Shown one piece after another: positions 8,299-17,090 of a stretch of DNA of 64,000 nt; the stretch's first letter is position 1; the number at the start of each line of letters is the position of its first letter. The position numbers were made by a program, and so were the translations under genes. The notes below the pieces were generated by a model that had not been told where the DNA came from, did not search any database, and was given only the letters and a program-made list of their open reading frames with translations. The DNA is from Natrinema halophilum (GTDB lineage Archaea; Halobacteriota; Halobacteria; Halobacteriales; Natrialbaceae), in contig NZ_CP058601.1 in NCBI RefSeq assembly GCF_013402815.2, forward strand, positions 2,666,001 to 2,730,000, read 5' to 3'.

Positions 8299-8379
8299 AT
8301 GAACTCGATTAGCCAGGACGTGGACAAACGTCTACAACACACCGGTTGTGGAACGAGCATAACGGAGGTCGCTGTCTGA
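8299..8379 (+). CDS. Possible 26-aa upstream reading frame overlapping the amt start
   Basis: An ATG at 8299 opens a 26-codon frame ([18 protein letters not shown], then TSITEVAV) whose stop codon TGA (8377-8379) overlaps the ATG of the transporter (TGATG). It lies about 20 nt after the predicted transcription start. The stop/start overlap would allow translational coupling. It has no recognisable homology in my memory and may be chance; the ribosome site GGAGGT at 8364-8369 inside it serves the transporter. Confidence 0.35.
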   Translation: MNSISQDVDKRLQHTGCGTSITEVAV

Positions 8380-10058
8380 TGGAACCGACGCTGCTCCAGT
8401 CCGACGTGGCAGTGCTCGCAGAGGGTATCAACCTCATGTGGGTCCTTATGGTGTCGTTCCTGATCTTCTTCATGCACGCCGGCTTCGCGATGCTGGAAGC
8501 AGGTCAGGTGCGTTCGAAGAACGTCGCGAACCAGTTGACGAAGAACCTGTTGACCTGGTCAGTCGGCGTGACGGTGTTCTTCCTCATCGGCGTCGGCGCC
8601 GACAGTTTCGTCGCCGGAGGCGGCTTCGCCCCCGGATTCGACGTCGGCGGAGTAAACGACTGGGTCGGCTGGTTGTTCGGCGCCGTCTTCGCAATGACGG
8701 CCGCCACGATCGTCTCCGGGGCGGTCGCCGGCCGCGCGAAACTTCGCGCGTACGTCGCGTATACGTTCCTGCTAGCTGCGGTGATCTACCCGGTTGTCAC
8801 CGGGCTCACGTGGTCCGGGGGGCTACTCTCGTACAACGGCGTCGTGTTCGACGACTTCGCCGGCGGGATGATCGTCCACGGGATGGGCGGCATCGCGGGG
8901 CTCACCGCCGCCTGGATGCTCGGACCGCGCCTCGAGCGTTACAACGATGACGGCTCCGCGAACGTCATTCCCGGCCACTCGCTGACCTTCGCCGTACTCG
9001 GGACGCTCATCCTCGCGTTCGGCTGGTACGGCTTCAACGTCGGGACCGCGGCGACGGTGTTCACCGTTACCGAATCGGGCGAACTCGCGCTCGGTGCCTT
9101 CGCTACCGTCGGGCGCGTCGCCATGACCACGACGATCGCGATGGCCTGCGGCGCGATGGGAGCCGGACTCGTCGCGTGGCTCAAGACCGGCAAGGTCGAC
9201 ACGCTGTACGTCGCGAACGGGTTGCTGGCTGGTCTCGTCGGCATCACCGCGATCCCCCACGCGTCGACCTGGTGGGGCGCGTTCCTCGTCGGCGGTCTCG
9301 CCGGCGCGCAGTTGCCGCTCGTCTTCGGGTTCGTCGAGAACTACCTGAAGATCGACGACGTCTGTGCAGTCTTCCCGGTTCACGGATCGGCCGGCGTCCT
9401 CGGGACGTTGCTGCTCCCGATCGTCGCTTCACCCGAGTACATGAGCGGCATTAGCGGAACCCGCGTGGACGTGTTCGTCGCGCAAGTCGTCGGCGTCGTC
9501 GTTATCGCCGGCTGGACGATCGTCGCGACAGCGGCGGTCTGGGGTGTGCTCAAGGCAATCGACCAGGCCCGCGTCACGCCCGAACACGAGCGCGACGGCC
9601 TGGACGTCTCCGAACACGGCGTCGATACCTACCCCGAGTTCGGCAAGCCGGACGTCGCCACCGATGGTGGATCGAGCGAGGTCGTGCGTGCAGACGGTAG
9701 CGGCCCGAACGCCGACGAAATCAAGATGGTCACGGCGATCGTTCGTCCCGACCGCCTCGGCGAAATCAAGCAATCGCTCGCCGAAGCCGGCGCGCCGTCG
9801 CTGACCGTCACGAACGTCTCCGGTCGCGGCTCACAGCCGGCGAAGACTGGGCAGTGGCGCGGCGAGGAGTACACGGTCGACCTCCATCAGAAGGTCAAGA
9901 TCGAGTGCGTCGTCGCCGACATTCCGGCCGAAACGGTCGTCGCCGCCATCCGCGAAGCCGCCGAAACCGGCGAACCCGGTGACGGAAAGATCTTCGTCCT
10001 GCCCGTTGAAGCCGCGACGCAGGTCCGGACCGGCAAGACCGGTACCGACGCCGTCTAA
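8379..10058 (+). CDS. amt: Ammonium transporter fused to a PII (GlnK-like) regulatory domain
   Basis: A 559-residue fusion. Residues about 15-410 are an Amt/MEP/Rh channel with about eleven membrane helices. They include the [18 protein letters not shown] region, the paired pore histidines in [10 protein letters not shown] and [12 protein letters not shown], and an IDDVCAVF segment. An acidic linker (about 415-445) leads to a complete PII domain at about 448-559: [17 protein letters not shown], a T-loop with GRGSQ and EEYTVDLH (Tyr about 498), and the [16 protein letters not shown] nucleotide-binding segment. Separate GlnK proteins normally plug Amt pores by the T-loop under nitrogen sufficiency; here the regulator is covalently attached. 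A strong ribosome site (GGAGGT at 8364-8369) fixes the start at 8379. No separate glnK follows. Confidence 0.95.
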   Translation: MEPTLLQSDVAVLAEGINLMWVLMVSFLIFFMHAGFAMLEAGQVRSKNVANQLTKNLLTWSVGVTVFFLIGVGADSFVAGGGFAPGFDVGGVNDWVGWLFGAVFAMTAATIVSGAVAGRAKLRAYVAYTFLLAAVIYPVVTGLTWSGGLLSYNGVVFDDFAGGMIVHGMGGIAGLTAAWMLGPRLERYNDDGSANVIPGHSLTFAVLGTLILAFGWYGFNVGTAATVFTVTESGELALGAFATVGRVAMTTTIAMACGAMGAGLVAWLKTGKVDTLYVANGLLAGLVGITAIPHASTWWGAFLVGGLAGAQLPLVFGFVENYLKIDDVCAVFPVHGSAGVLGTLLLPIVASPEYMSGISGTRVDVFVAQVVGVVVIAGWTIVATAAVWGVLKAIDQARVTPEHERDGLDVSEHGVDTYPEFGKPDVATDGGSSEVVRADGSGPNADEIKMVTAIVRPDRLGEIKQSLAEAGAPSLTVTNVSGRGSQPAKTGQWRGEEYTVDLHQKVKIECVVADIPAETVVAAIREAAETGEPGDGKIFVLPVEAATQVRTGKTGTDAV

Positions 10059-10413
10059 CGTCGGCAACCGCGGGCGATCGATCGTGACCGCCATTGGGTG
10101 GTCCGCGATACAAACTCGCTCGAATCGCTCCGTTTCTCGTTTTCCCGCCGATCCGTCGCTCGAGGCTCCAAATACCGTAGTCAACCAGTAGCAGTCAACT
10201 CGCCACCGGACCGATTCGGATCATAGAGCTGCCGCGAACGGTATCGGCAGCGCATCGTCGGTTCGACCGTACAACCAGGTACCGAAGTCGAGTCGACGTC
10301 CCATTCAGCACGCATTCGCTTCGCAACGACGTCCCTATAGATTTGGTTTCGGTATCGTAAATGAAAATTTATTATATTACTAGGAAAAATGTATATGGTT
10401 TCGTCGGTTTGGT
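10059..10413. promoter_or_regulatory. Intergenic region with AT-rich promoter
   Basis: No gene is supported. The right end (about 10357-10400) is strongly AT-rich, with ATTATATTAC at 10371-10380 acting as the likely box A for the exported protein starting at 10414. The left part is ordinary GC-rich spacer after the transporter stop. Confidence 0.5.
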
Positions 10414-12276
10414 ATGGGTAGTCAACCCATGCCTTGCAGACACGCACGTATACGAACGCGGGAACAGGGAGACACGCGGGGGCTCGAGCGGCGCGAGTTC
10501 ATGAAGTCGGCGCTAACCATCGGCGGTGCGAGCGCGCTATCGGCGGCGATGGGCGTAACCGGGCTGACGGGAACCGTCGAAGCCAGCGACGGCGGCGTCG
10601 ATGCACCCGATCGACGCAATCGACAACACGCCTGGGCGGACTTCCTCGAACGCAACGCACAGGACGTTCCCCATTTGCCCGCCCACCAGCTGCTACTCTT
10701 CGTAAACTACGACCGGTCCGGCGAACCCACGCCGGAGGATCGCAACGAGATGGAAGGGGCACTCGACCAGATCGAGCAGGCCTTCCAGTGGAACAACGAG
10801 GGAGTGCTATTTACGGTGAGCTATTCCCGGACCTACTTCGAACGATTCGACGACGAATTGCCCCAGGGAATCGATCTCAAGCGGAATCGGGAGTTCATCG
10901 ACTCGCTCGACGTCCCGAACGAGGATCCGATCCCCGAGGATGCGGAGATACTGATCCACCTCACCAGCGATACCGTTGCGAACCTGCTCGCGGTCGAAGA
11001 AGCGCTCTGGGGGGAGATGGACGACCTCAACGGCGTGCCGATCGAACACACGTTCGAGGGACTCTTCGATCGGCCGACGGGCTTCCCCGAACGTCGGACC
11101 GGCTTCGTCGGCAGCGGTGTCCCTCGAGAAGAGATCGAGCGCGACGACATTCCCGAGGATGCCCCGCTGTCGATGGGCTTCGAGTCGCTGTTTCAGGACG
11201 CCGTCCCGTCCGAGGACGACGTGACGATCGTCGAGAATCAGACGCTCGCCAAACCGATGCCGCCGGGCCCGTTCGCCCAGGGGTTCATCCAGCACGCCTC
11301 GAGCCTGAACCTCGAGTTGGAGTCGTGGTACGACGAGTCATTGGAGATGCGCACCGCACGGATGTTCAGTCCCTACCACCACCCCGACGAGATCGGGGAA
11401 ATCGCGGACGAGCTCGGAGATACGACGGATCTCGAGGGCCTCCCGATGCGCGACCCAGAGGCCGACGACGACATCGCGCGGCGCACCCAACAGGATGCCG
11501 AGGAATTCGAGCTGGTCGGCCACCTCCAGAAGCTCGTTCGCGCCCGGTTCGATTTGAGCGAGCGGGACGCTGACGCCGAATCCGACGGCGAACTCGACAC
11601 GACGATTCTCCGGCGAGACTTCAACACGACCGACATGGAGACCGAGTCGGGACTCCACTTCATCGCTCTGATGCGGTTCAACGGCTACATGGCGTACGTC
11701 CGAAAGGCGATGAGCGGCGTCGGCTTCCAGGGGAGCGAAGAAATCCCGCTGATCGACGAAGACGAGGGTCCCCAGGGCGAGCCGTTCGTCGATCACGACG
11801 ACGTGGACATCCCCGAGGAGGCGAACGGGTTCCACAGCCAGATCGAAGCAACCCGTCGAGGGAATTTCCTGCTACCGCCGCTGTCCATGCGATCGTTACC
11901 GCAGGCACAGGGATGCTCGGTCGAGATCAACGTCTCGCCCCGCAGAAACGGCCAGGTGGTCAATCTCGAGGAGCGCCACGTGTGTGTCGCGGTGTTCGAC
12001 CTCACGGAGAGCCCCGACGGGATCGAGCAGGCTCAGTTCGGAAGGCCAAAAACGGTCAACCAATTGCGCGGCGCGAATCCTGTTTCGAGAGTCTTCTGTG
12101 ACCTGACGGGCGACGGCACCACCGACGCGCTTTTGCTCTTCGAGACGAACGACCTCGAGTTCGAGCCGGGTGAGGAAACTGGCCGAATCGTCATGTACAA
12201 CGATCGAGGCGAACCGATTCACCGGAGCGTCGACCTCACCGTTACCGAAAGCGATCGGGACCCATTCTGGCACTGA
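10414..12276 (+). CDS. Tat-exported haloarchaeal protein, distantly Dyp-peroxidase-like (DUF7405-type)
   Basis: A 620-residue acidic protein with a Tat leader: ERREFMKSALTIGGASALSA, then a hydrophobic run and cleavage near VEASDG. The mature part has AHQLLLFVNYDRSG early and SGLHFIALMRFNGYMAYVRK around residue 410, which is the type of segment seen in Dyp-type peroxidases. It also has the late segment NFLLPPLSMRSLPQAQG. The GxxDG haem-pocket signature of true Dyp enzymes is not visible, so catalytic activity is doubtful. I recall haloarchaeal homologues annotated only as Tat pathway signal or DUF7405 proteins. The start may be 10414 or 10429. It precedes hemL on the same strand, which may be coincidence or may reflect a haem link. 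Confidence 0.6.
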   Translation: MGSQPMPCRHARIRTREQGDTRGLERREFMKSALTIGGASALSAAMGVTGLTGTVEASDGGVDAPDRRNRQHAWADFLERNAQDVPHLPAHQLLLFVNYDRSGEPTPEDRNEMEGALDQIEQAFQWNNEGVLFTVSYSRTYFERFDDELPQGIDLKRNREFIDSLDVPNEDPIPEDAEILIHLTSDTVANLLAVEEALWGEMDDLNGVPIEHTFEGLFDRPTGFPERRTGFVGSGVPREEIERDDIPEDAPLSMGFESLFQDAVPSEDDVTIVENQTLAKPMPPGPFAQGFIQHASSLNLELESWYDESLEMRTARMFSPYHHPDEIGEIADELGDTTDLEGLPMRDPEADDDIARRTQQDAEEFELVGHLQKLVRARFDLSERDADAESDGELDTTILRRDFNTTDMETESGLHFIALMRFNGYMAYVRKAMSGVGFQGSEEIPLIDEDEGPQGEPFVDHDDVDIPEEANGFHSQIEATRRGNFLLPPLSMRSLPQAQGCSVEINVSPRRNGQVVNLEERHVCVAVFDLTESPDGIEQAQFGRPKTVNQLRGANPVSRVFCDLTGDGTTDALLLFETNDLEFEPGEETGRIVMYNDRGEPIHRSVDLTVTESDRDPFWH

Positions 12277-12339
12277 CACGCTGAAACGACTCTTCCCGCA
12301 TCACCACCTCTATAACGTCGCCGAGAAAACGCTGCAAAT

Positions 12340-13687
12340 ATGAATCACGAGGACTCGCGACGTCTCTACGATCGGGCGCTGTCGGTGATGCCCGGCGGCG
12401 TCAACTCCGCAGTTCGTGCGGCGATCGAGCCGTATCCCTTCTTCGTCCGAAAGGGAGAGGGTGGCCACGTCGTCGACGCCGACGGGAACCGTTACATCGA
12501 CTGGGTCATGGGACTTGGCCCACTGTTGCTGGGTCACGACCTCCCGGAGCAGGTTCGAGCGGCTATCCAGCGGACGGCCAGCGAGGGACCGATGTACGGC
12601 ACGCCCACGCCCGTCGAGGTCGACCTCGCCGAGTTCGTCGTCAGACACGTCCCCAGCGTCGAGAAGATCCGGTTCGTCAATTCCGGAACTGAAGCGACCG
12701 TCTCGGCCGTGCGACTCGCCCGTGGCTACACCGGTCGGAACAAGATCGTCGTCATGCAGGGCGGCTACCAACGGCGCACAGGAGTCCACGCTGGTCGAGG
12801 GCGACGCGGAAAACCCCCGGCCGTCGTCGGCCGGTATCCCCCAATCGTTCGCCGACCATACGCTTCCCGTGCCGTTCAACGACGAGGACGCCATCCGCGA
12901 CGTGTTCGACGAACACGGGGACGACATCGCGGCCGTCCTCACCGAACCGATCCTGGGGAATTACGGCATCGTCTACCCCGAGGAGGGCTACCACGAGTTC
13001 CTCCGGGAGATCACCGACGAACACGACTCGCTGCTCATTTTCGACGAAGTGATCACCGGCTTTCGCGTCGGCGGGCTCGGCTGCGCACAGAGCGAGTTCG
13101 GCGTCACCCCCGATCTGACCACCTTCGGAAAGATCATCGGCGGCGGCTTCCCTGTCGGCGCGATCGGCGGCCGCGCCGAAATCGTCGAGCACTTCGCGCC
13201 CTCGGGCGACGTCTTCCAGGCCGGCACCTTCTCCGGTCACCCCGTCACGATGGCCGCCGGCCTCGAGACGCTCCAGTTCGCCGCCGAAAACGACGTCTAC
13301 GACCACGTCAACGCCCTCGGCGACCAACTCCGAAGCGGGCTGACCGACATCGTCGCCGATCAGGCCCCCAGCTACACCGTCACCGGAACCGACAGCATGT
13401 TCAAGGTGATATTCACGCGAGACGGGCCCGGCCCCGACTCCCTCGAGGAGCAGTGCGAGGCCGGCTGCCGGCAGGAGCCGACCTGCCCGCGCTACGACTA
13501 CTGTCCGAAAAACGCCGCCGACGTGAAAAACGCCGAGACCGAACGCTGGCGGCGCATCTTCTGGAACCAGATGAAAGAACAGGAGGTGTTCCTCTCCCAG
13601 AACCAGTTCGAGTGCCAGTTCGTCAGCTACGGCCACACCGAGGAAGACGTCGAGCAAACGCTCGAGGCGTACAAGGAAGCGCTATAG
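12340..13687 (+). CDS. hemL: Glutamate-1-semialdehyde 2,1-aminomutase, with a one-base frameshift
   Basis: A PLP enzyme making 5-aminolevulinate from glutamate-1-semialdehyde, the entry to tetrapyrroles by the C5 route. The first 144 codons (to IVVMQGGY) are in one frame; the rest, from [11 protein letters not shown] on, is in the next. The expected GGYHGAQES is broken by one extra A in the run at 12770-12771 (TACCAACGGC instead of TACCACGGC). Correcting it gives about 448 residues, the normal length. The PLP lysine is in [10 protein letters not shown], preceded by [14 protein letters not shown] haloarchaeal insertion near residue 365 carries four cysteines ([17 protein letters not shown]). 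As the gene is essential for haem and siroheme unless duplicated, a sequence error is the likeliest cause. Confidence 0.92.
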
Positions 13688-13790
13688 CAGTCGTTACAAG
13701 TTCGCTTTCTATCTGACTGAAGGAAGTCGTGTGTCATACCCGTACGGGAAACACTACAAGGGATATTTGTCCAGCGGTGTTCGTTTCCCC

Positions 13791-13868
13791 ATGAGAAAAG
13801 ACGAACGCGAAGACAGCGGTCGTTTTACCGAGACAGTCACGCTCGACGACGTACTCGGCGTTTTATAA
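13791..13868 (+). pseudogene. 25-codon N-terminal relic of a haloarchaeal winged-helix protein
   Basis: An ATG at 13791 starts a 25-residue frame (MRKDEREDSGRFTETVTLDDV, then LGVL and stop). The pattern DSGRFTE-x-VTLDDVL is the N-terminal signature of common haloarchaeal winged-helix regulators that continue into a helix-turn-helix; here the frame stops at the point where VFD would follow. The rest of the gene is absent, since the convergent nitric oxide reductase gene ends 12 nt later. It looks like a deletion remnant. Family assignment is from memory. Confidence 0.45.
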
Positions 13869-13880
13869 AACGGACGCGGC

Positions 13881-16196
13881 TCAGTCGTCGTCGCTGACCG
13901 GTTCGACGGAGCCGCGGTCGGCGATGAGCCGATCCGCGATGACGTGGTCGCGCGTCTCCCCGGCGGTCGCCTTCCGCTGGAACAGCAGCTTCACAGTGAC
14001 GTCCCAGGCGAAAACGACCGCACCGAGGATCAACAGCGTGTCGCCGGGCATGCGCAGCCAGAACAGCGTCTGGATCAGCCCGCCGTTGTAGAACTCGAGG
14101 CTGCGAGCGGCCGCGTACCCCTGGGTGAAGGCAGTCTCGAGCTGGAGGAAGCCGATGGGCAGCAGCGACAGGAAGATCATCAGCGCCAGCCCGAGGTTAC
14201 AGAGCCAGAACGACCAGCGCAGGCGTCGGTCGGTCCAGCGGGCGTCGCGGGTGGTCAGCCGGAGGATGTAGACGGCCATCCCCATCGCGAGCAGGCCGAA
14301 TGCGCCGAACATCGCGCCATGTGCGTGGGCGACAGTGAGGTACGTGCCGGTCTCGTAATAGCTGATGATCGGGAGGTTGATGAAGAAGCCGATCACGCCG
14401 GCTCCGAAGAAGTTCCAGACGGACGAGGCGACGATGAAGTAAAACGCCATCCGGTAGGGGAAGTCGGCCCCTGCAGCATCCATCGCGCGGTACTGGCCGA
14501 GCGCTTCGTAGAGGATAAACAGCAGCGGAATGAATTCGAGAGTGGAAAACACGCTGCCGATAGGGAGCCACGCTTCGGGGAGGCCCGCCCACCAGTAGTG
14601 GTGGGAGACGCCGATGATGCCGCTGCCCATGACGAGGGCGGCCTGGAAGATGACGGCCTTCTCGGCGGATTTCTTCTGCAGGAGGTTCATCGAGACCAAC
14701 GTCAGAGCGATGACGACGATGATGAAGAACTCGAAGACGCCCTCGACCCACATGTGAACGACCCACCAGCGCCAGAACTCCGTCACGACGATGTTCGTTC
14801 GAGGCGTATAGAGGAAGCCGGCCATGAAGAGCAGTCCGATCGAGCCGCCGGCGTAGACGATCATGTGAGCCAGCCCGTAGCGAGGCTCGCGGTCGAGCAA
14901 TGGCTTGAACCCGCGGGCGACGAGGACGGTCCAGCCGAGAAAGCCGACCAGCAGGCCGACCTGCCAGACGCGGCCGATCTCAACGTACTCGAGGCCCTCG
15001 TTGCCGAGCAGCCACCAGAGCTGGCCGTCGAAGACGTTGTTGATGCCGAGCCAGATGCCGGCCAGTGCGCCGACGGCGACGACCAGCAACGCGCCGATCA
15101 GGCCCTTCACGTACAGCGCCTGCTTCGGCGGTTCGCGGCCGGTCAAAAGCGGCGCGAGGAAGAGGCCGGCACCGAGCCACAGCGTGGAGATCCAGAGGAT
15201 ACCGAGGTCGACGTGCCAGGTTCGGGCGATCGACCAGGGCAGCCACTGGAGGACGTCGAACCCGATCACCTCGCGGAGGCCGAAGAAGCCGTCGCGTTCG
15301 ACGTAGTAGTGAGCGAGCAGTCCCCCGAGGAACGTCTGGGCGACGAACAACAGCGCGCCGATCAGGACGAACCGGGTGCTCAACAGTTGACTCGGTGTCA
15401 GATCGATCTCCTTCGGATGGGGGATCGAAACGCCGCTCGCGTCGGGTTCGGGGAGTTCGATGGACTGGTAGAGCCAGATCGCGATCCCGGCCCCGCCGAC
15501 GAGTAACACCAATGCGATGACGCTCCAGACCATCACGGGGCCGCCGGCGTCGTTGCCCGCGGCGGGCGAGTACGGCCAGTCGTTGGTGAACGACGTCGTC
15601 GAATCGGGGCGATCAGTGTGGGAGATCCAGGCGGTCCACAGCGCGAAGTCGGCGAAGTCTTCGGCCCCCTCCGCGCTCGGCACCTGACCCGCGGGGATCC
15701 CGCGCTCGCGGTCGCCCTCGTGGTAGCGCTCGACGTAGTCCTCGCGGACCTGCTGGTGGGCGTAGACTTCCGCCTCAGAGTACGCGACCTGCGAACCGTA
15801 CTCGCTCGACTGCAGTTCCCCGCGGACTCGTTCGTCGATCCCCGCCTGCACGGTTGCGTTAAGGGACGTATAGTTCTCGCCGTAGCGCTCCTGTGCGTAG
15901 TACTCGCGCATGTACTCGGTCTTCGACTCGAGCGCGTCGGCGGTGTAGTCGGTGTCGTAGTAACTCCCGCGGCCGAGGATCGAGCCCTGATTCATCAGGC
16001 CGTTTTCCTGGAAGACTGCCTTGCCGTCCCGGACGTCCTCGCTCGTCGCGATCGGGTCGCCGTTTGGTCCGACGATGGTATCGGGGATGTCGGGCGAGTT
16101 CGCATAGGAAAGCCAGGCACCACCGCCCATGACGATGAGATTGACGACGAAGATCGTCGCGAGGAACGTCGCCAGTTGTTTTCGTTTCACTTGCAT
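13881..16196 (-). CDS. norB: Quinol-dependent nitric oxide reductase (qNOR)
   Basis: A 771-residue membrane protein of the haem-copper oxidase superfamily that reduces 2 NO to N2O using quinol. It has the long N-terminal extension of single-subunit qNORs: one helix (LATFLATIFVVNLIVMGGG), an extracytoplasmic domain with GKAVFQENGLMNQGSILGRG, then about twelve helices. Haem and non-haem iron ligands are visible in WVVHMWVEGVFEFF, GVSHHYWWAG and TVAHAHGAMFGAFG; the glutamate in VEGVFEFF is the NOR-specific acid. Start at 16196 (MQVKRKQL), eleven codons inside a longer frame. A truncated haemoglobin gene lies upstream on the same strand. Both act on NO, suggesting detoxification or denitrification. 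Its flanking genes make its haem. Confidence 0.95.
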   Translation of the reverse strand: MQVKRKQLATFLATIFVVNLIVMGGGAWLSYANSPDIPDTIVGPNGDPIATSEDVRDGKAVFQENGLMNQGSILGRGSYYDTDYTADALESKTEYMREYYAQERYGENYTSLNATVQAGIDERVRGELQSSEYGSQVAYSEAEVYAHQQVREDYVERYHEGDRERGIPAGQVPSAEGAEDFADFALWTAWISHTDRPDSTTSFTNDWPYSPAAGNDAGGPVMVWSVIALVLLVGGAGIAIWLYQSIELPEPDASGVSIPHPKEIDLTPSQLLSTRFVLIGALLFVAQTFLGGLLAHYYVERDGFFGLREVIGFDVLQWLPWSIARTWHVDLGILWISTLWLGAGLFLAPLLTGREPPKQALYVKGLIGALLVVAVGALAGIWLGINNVFDGQLWWLLGNEGLEYVEIGRVWQVGLLVGFLGWTVLVARGFKPLLDREPRYGLAHMIVYAGGSIGLLFMAGFLYTPRTNIVVTEFWRWWVVHMWVEGVFEFFIIVVIALTLVSMNLLQKKSAEKAVIFQAALVMGSGIIGVSHHYWWAGLPEAWLPIGSVFSTLEFIPLLFILYEALGQYRAMDAAGADFPYRMAFYFIVASSVWNFFGAGVIGFFINLPIISYYETGTYLTVAHAHGAMFGAFGLLAMGMAVYILRLTTRDARWTDRRLRWSFWLCNLGLALMIFLSLLPIGFLQLETAFTQGYAAARSLEFYNGGLIQTLFWLRMPGDTLLILGAVVFAWDVTVKLLFQRKATAGETRDHVIADRLIADRGSVEPVSDDD

Positions 16197-16295
16197 GTCG
16201 ACTGAGAGTAGGCACGATATCCCCCTCAAACGACCCGCTATTTCCTATGGACTGGAGGCGGGGGCGAACGTGTTCGTGCGTCCGGTTACGAGGAA

Positions 16296-16321
16296 CGAAC
16301 CGGCCGTTTCCGGCCGGTTCG
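16296..16321. repeat. Perfect 11-bp hairpin upstream of the nitric oxide reductase gene
   Basis: The sequence CGAACCGGCCG-TTTC-CGGCCGGTTCG is a perfect inverted repeat with a 4-nt loop. It lies between the haemoglobin gene (ends 16463 on the minus strand) and the reductase start (16196). It could terminate the haemoglobin transcript or bind a regulator of the reductase; there is no T-run after it on the minus strand. Confidence 0.6.
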
Positions 16322-16462
16322 ACGGGAGCGAACAGAGGACTTCGTTCGTCTCGAAAACAGTGGACCGGTCGCATTCGGTCGGCTCGAAGTCGTGGGACCG
16401 ACGACTCGGTCGCCGTCTCCGCCGCTCGAGAAATTCGGTCCGGATATCGGGTCGCCGACGGT

Positions 16463-16828
16463 TCAGTCGGCGGCCGTAACGATCGCGTCTCGATAGCTCG
16501 CGATTTCCGAGAGTACCATTTCCCGATCGTCCTCGTCGACGTCGAACTCCATGAGGGCTTCCTCAAGGTGGGTCGCGATCGCCTGAAAATCCGCGGAGGT
16601 GATCCCGAGAGCCGCGTGGGCCGTTTCCATTTTCTCGCCCGAGTATTCGACCGGGCCATCGGCGACGGAACTGATGAACTGCGTCTGGTGGGCGCGCTGT
16701 TTCTGCATGTCGACGTCGTCGAAGTAGTGTGCGACCTGTTCGTCCGCCACGACGCGGTCGTAGAACTCGTCGACGACGGCCGCGATCGAGTCTTCGCCAC
16801 CGAGTCGCTCGTACAGCGAGTCTGTCAT
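16463..16828 (-). CDS. Truncated haemoglobin
   Basis: A 121-residue 2/2 globin beginning MTDSLYERLGGEDSIAAVVDEFYDRVVADEQVAHYF. It has the group I-like LGG start, the FY pair at helix B and an HQTQFISSVADG segment with the helix E/F histidines, ending MEFDVDEDDREMVLSEIAS. Such globins bind O2 and NO and often protect against NO, converting it to nitrate with O2. The open frame continues upstream to 17206 with unrelated sequence, so the ATG at 16828 was chosen. It sits upstream of the nitric oxide reductase on the same strand, 266 bp apart, supporting a joint NO-handling role. Confidence 0.92.
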   Translation of the reverse strand: MTDSLYERLGGEDSIAAVVDEFYDRVVADEQVAHYFDDVDMQKQRAHQTQFISSVADGPVEYSGEKMETAHAALGITSADFQAIATHLEEALMEFDVDEDDREMVLSEIASYRDAIVTAAD

Positions 16829-17090
16829 CGGGTCGTACGTACCCGCCTCGAGCAAATAAAGTTCGTCGGAGATTTCCTGGAATAAATATGCGTGTGTATC
16901 ACAAGCAAATGGCCCCGGACGTCTCACGACCGATCGTCGGGACGCAAAACGGCTCCCGTTTGGCCCACCAGTTACACGAGCGACCGCTCGCTGCGTTCGA
17001 GATCGATCCGCGACTCGAGCGGGCAGCGTCGAGTCCTCCATCCGTCCGATAAGCGTGCGCTTTTCATACCCCAGGCCCCGACTGACGGCT

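Noticed and set aside
13684-13697. ATAGCAGTCGTTAC directly after hemL, similar to the terminal repeat of the MITE-like element.
   Set aside because: It overlaps the hemL stop codon, the similarity ends after about twelve bases and no matching right end is found nearby.
16247-16885. A 212-codon plus-strand frame over the haemoglobin gene.
   Set aside because: It lies antisense to the clearly conserved globin and has no independent support.
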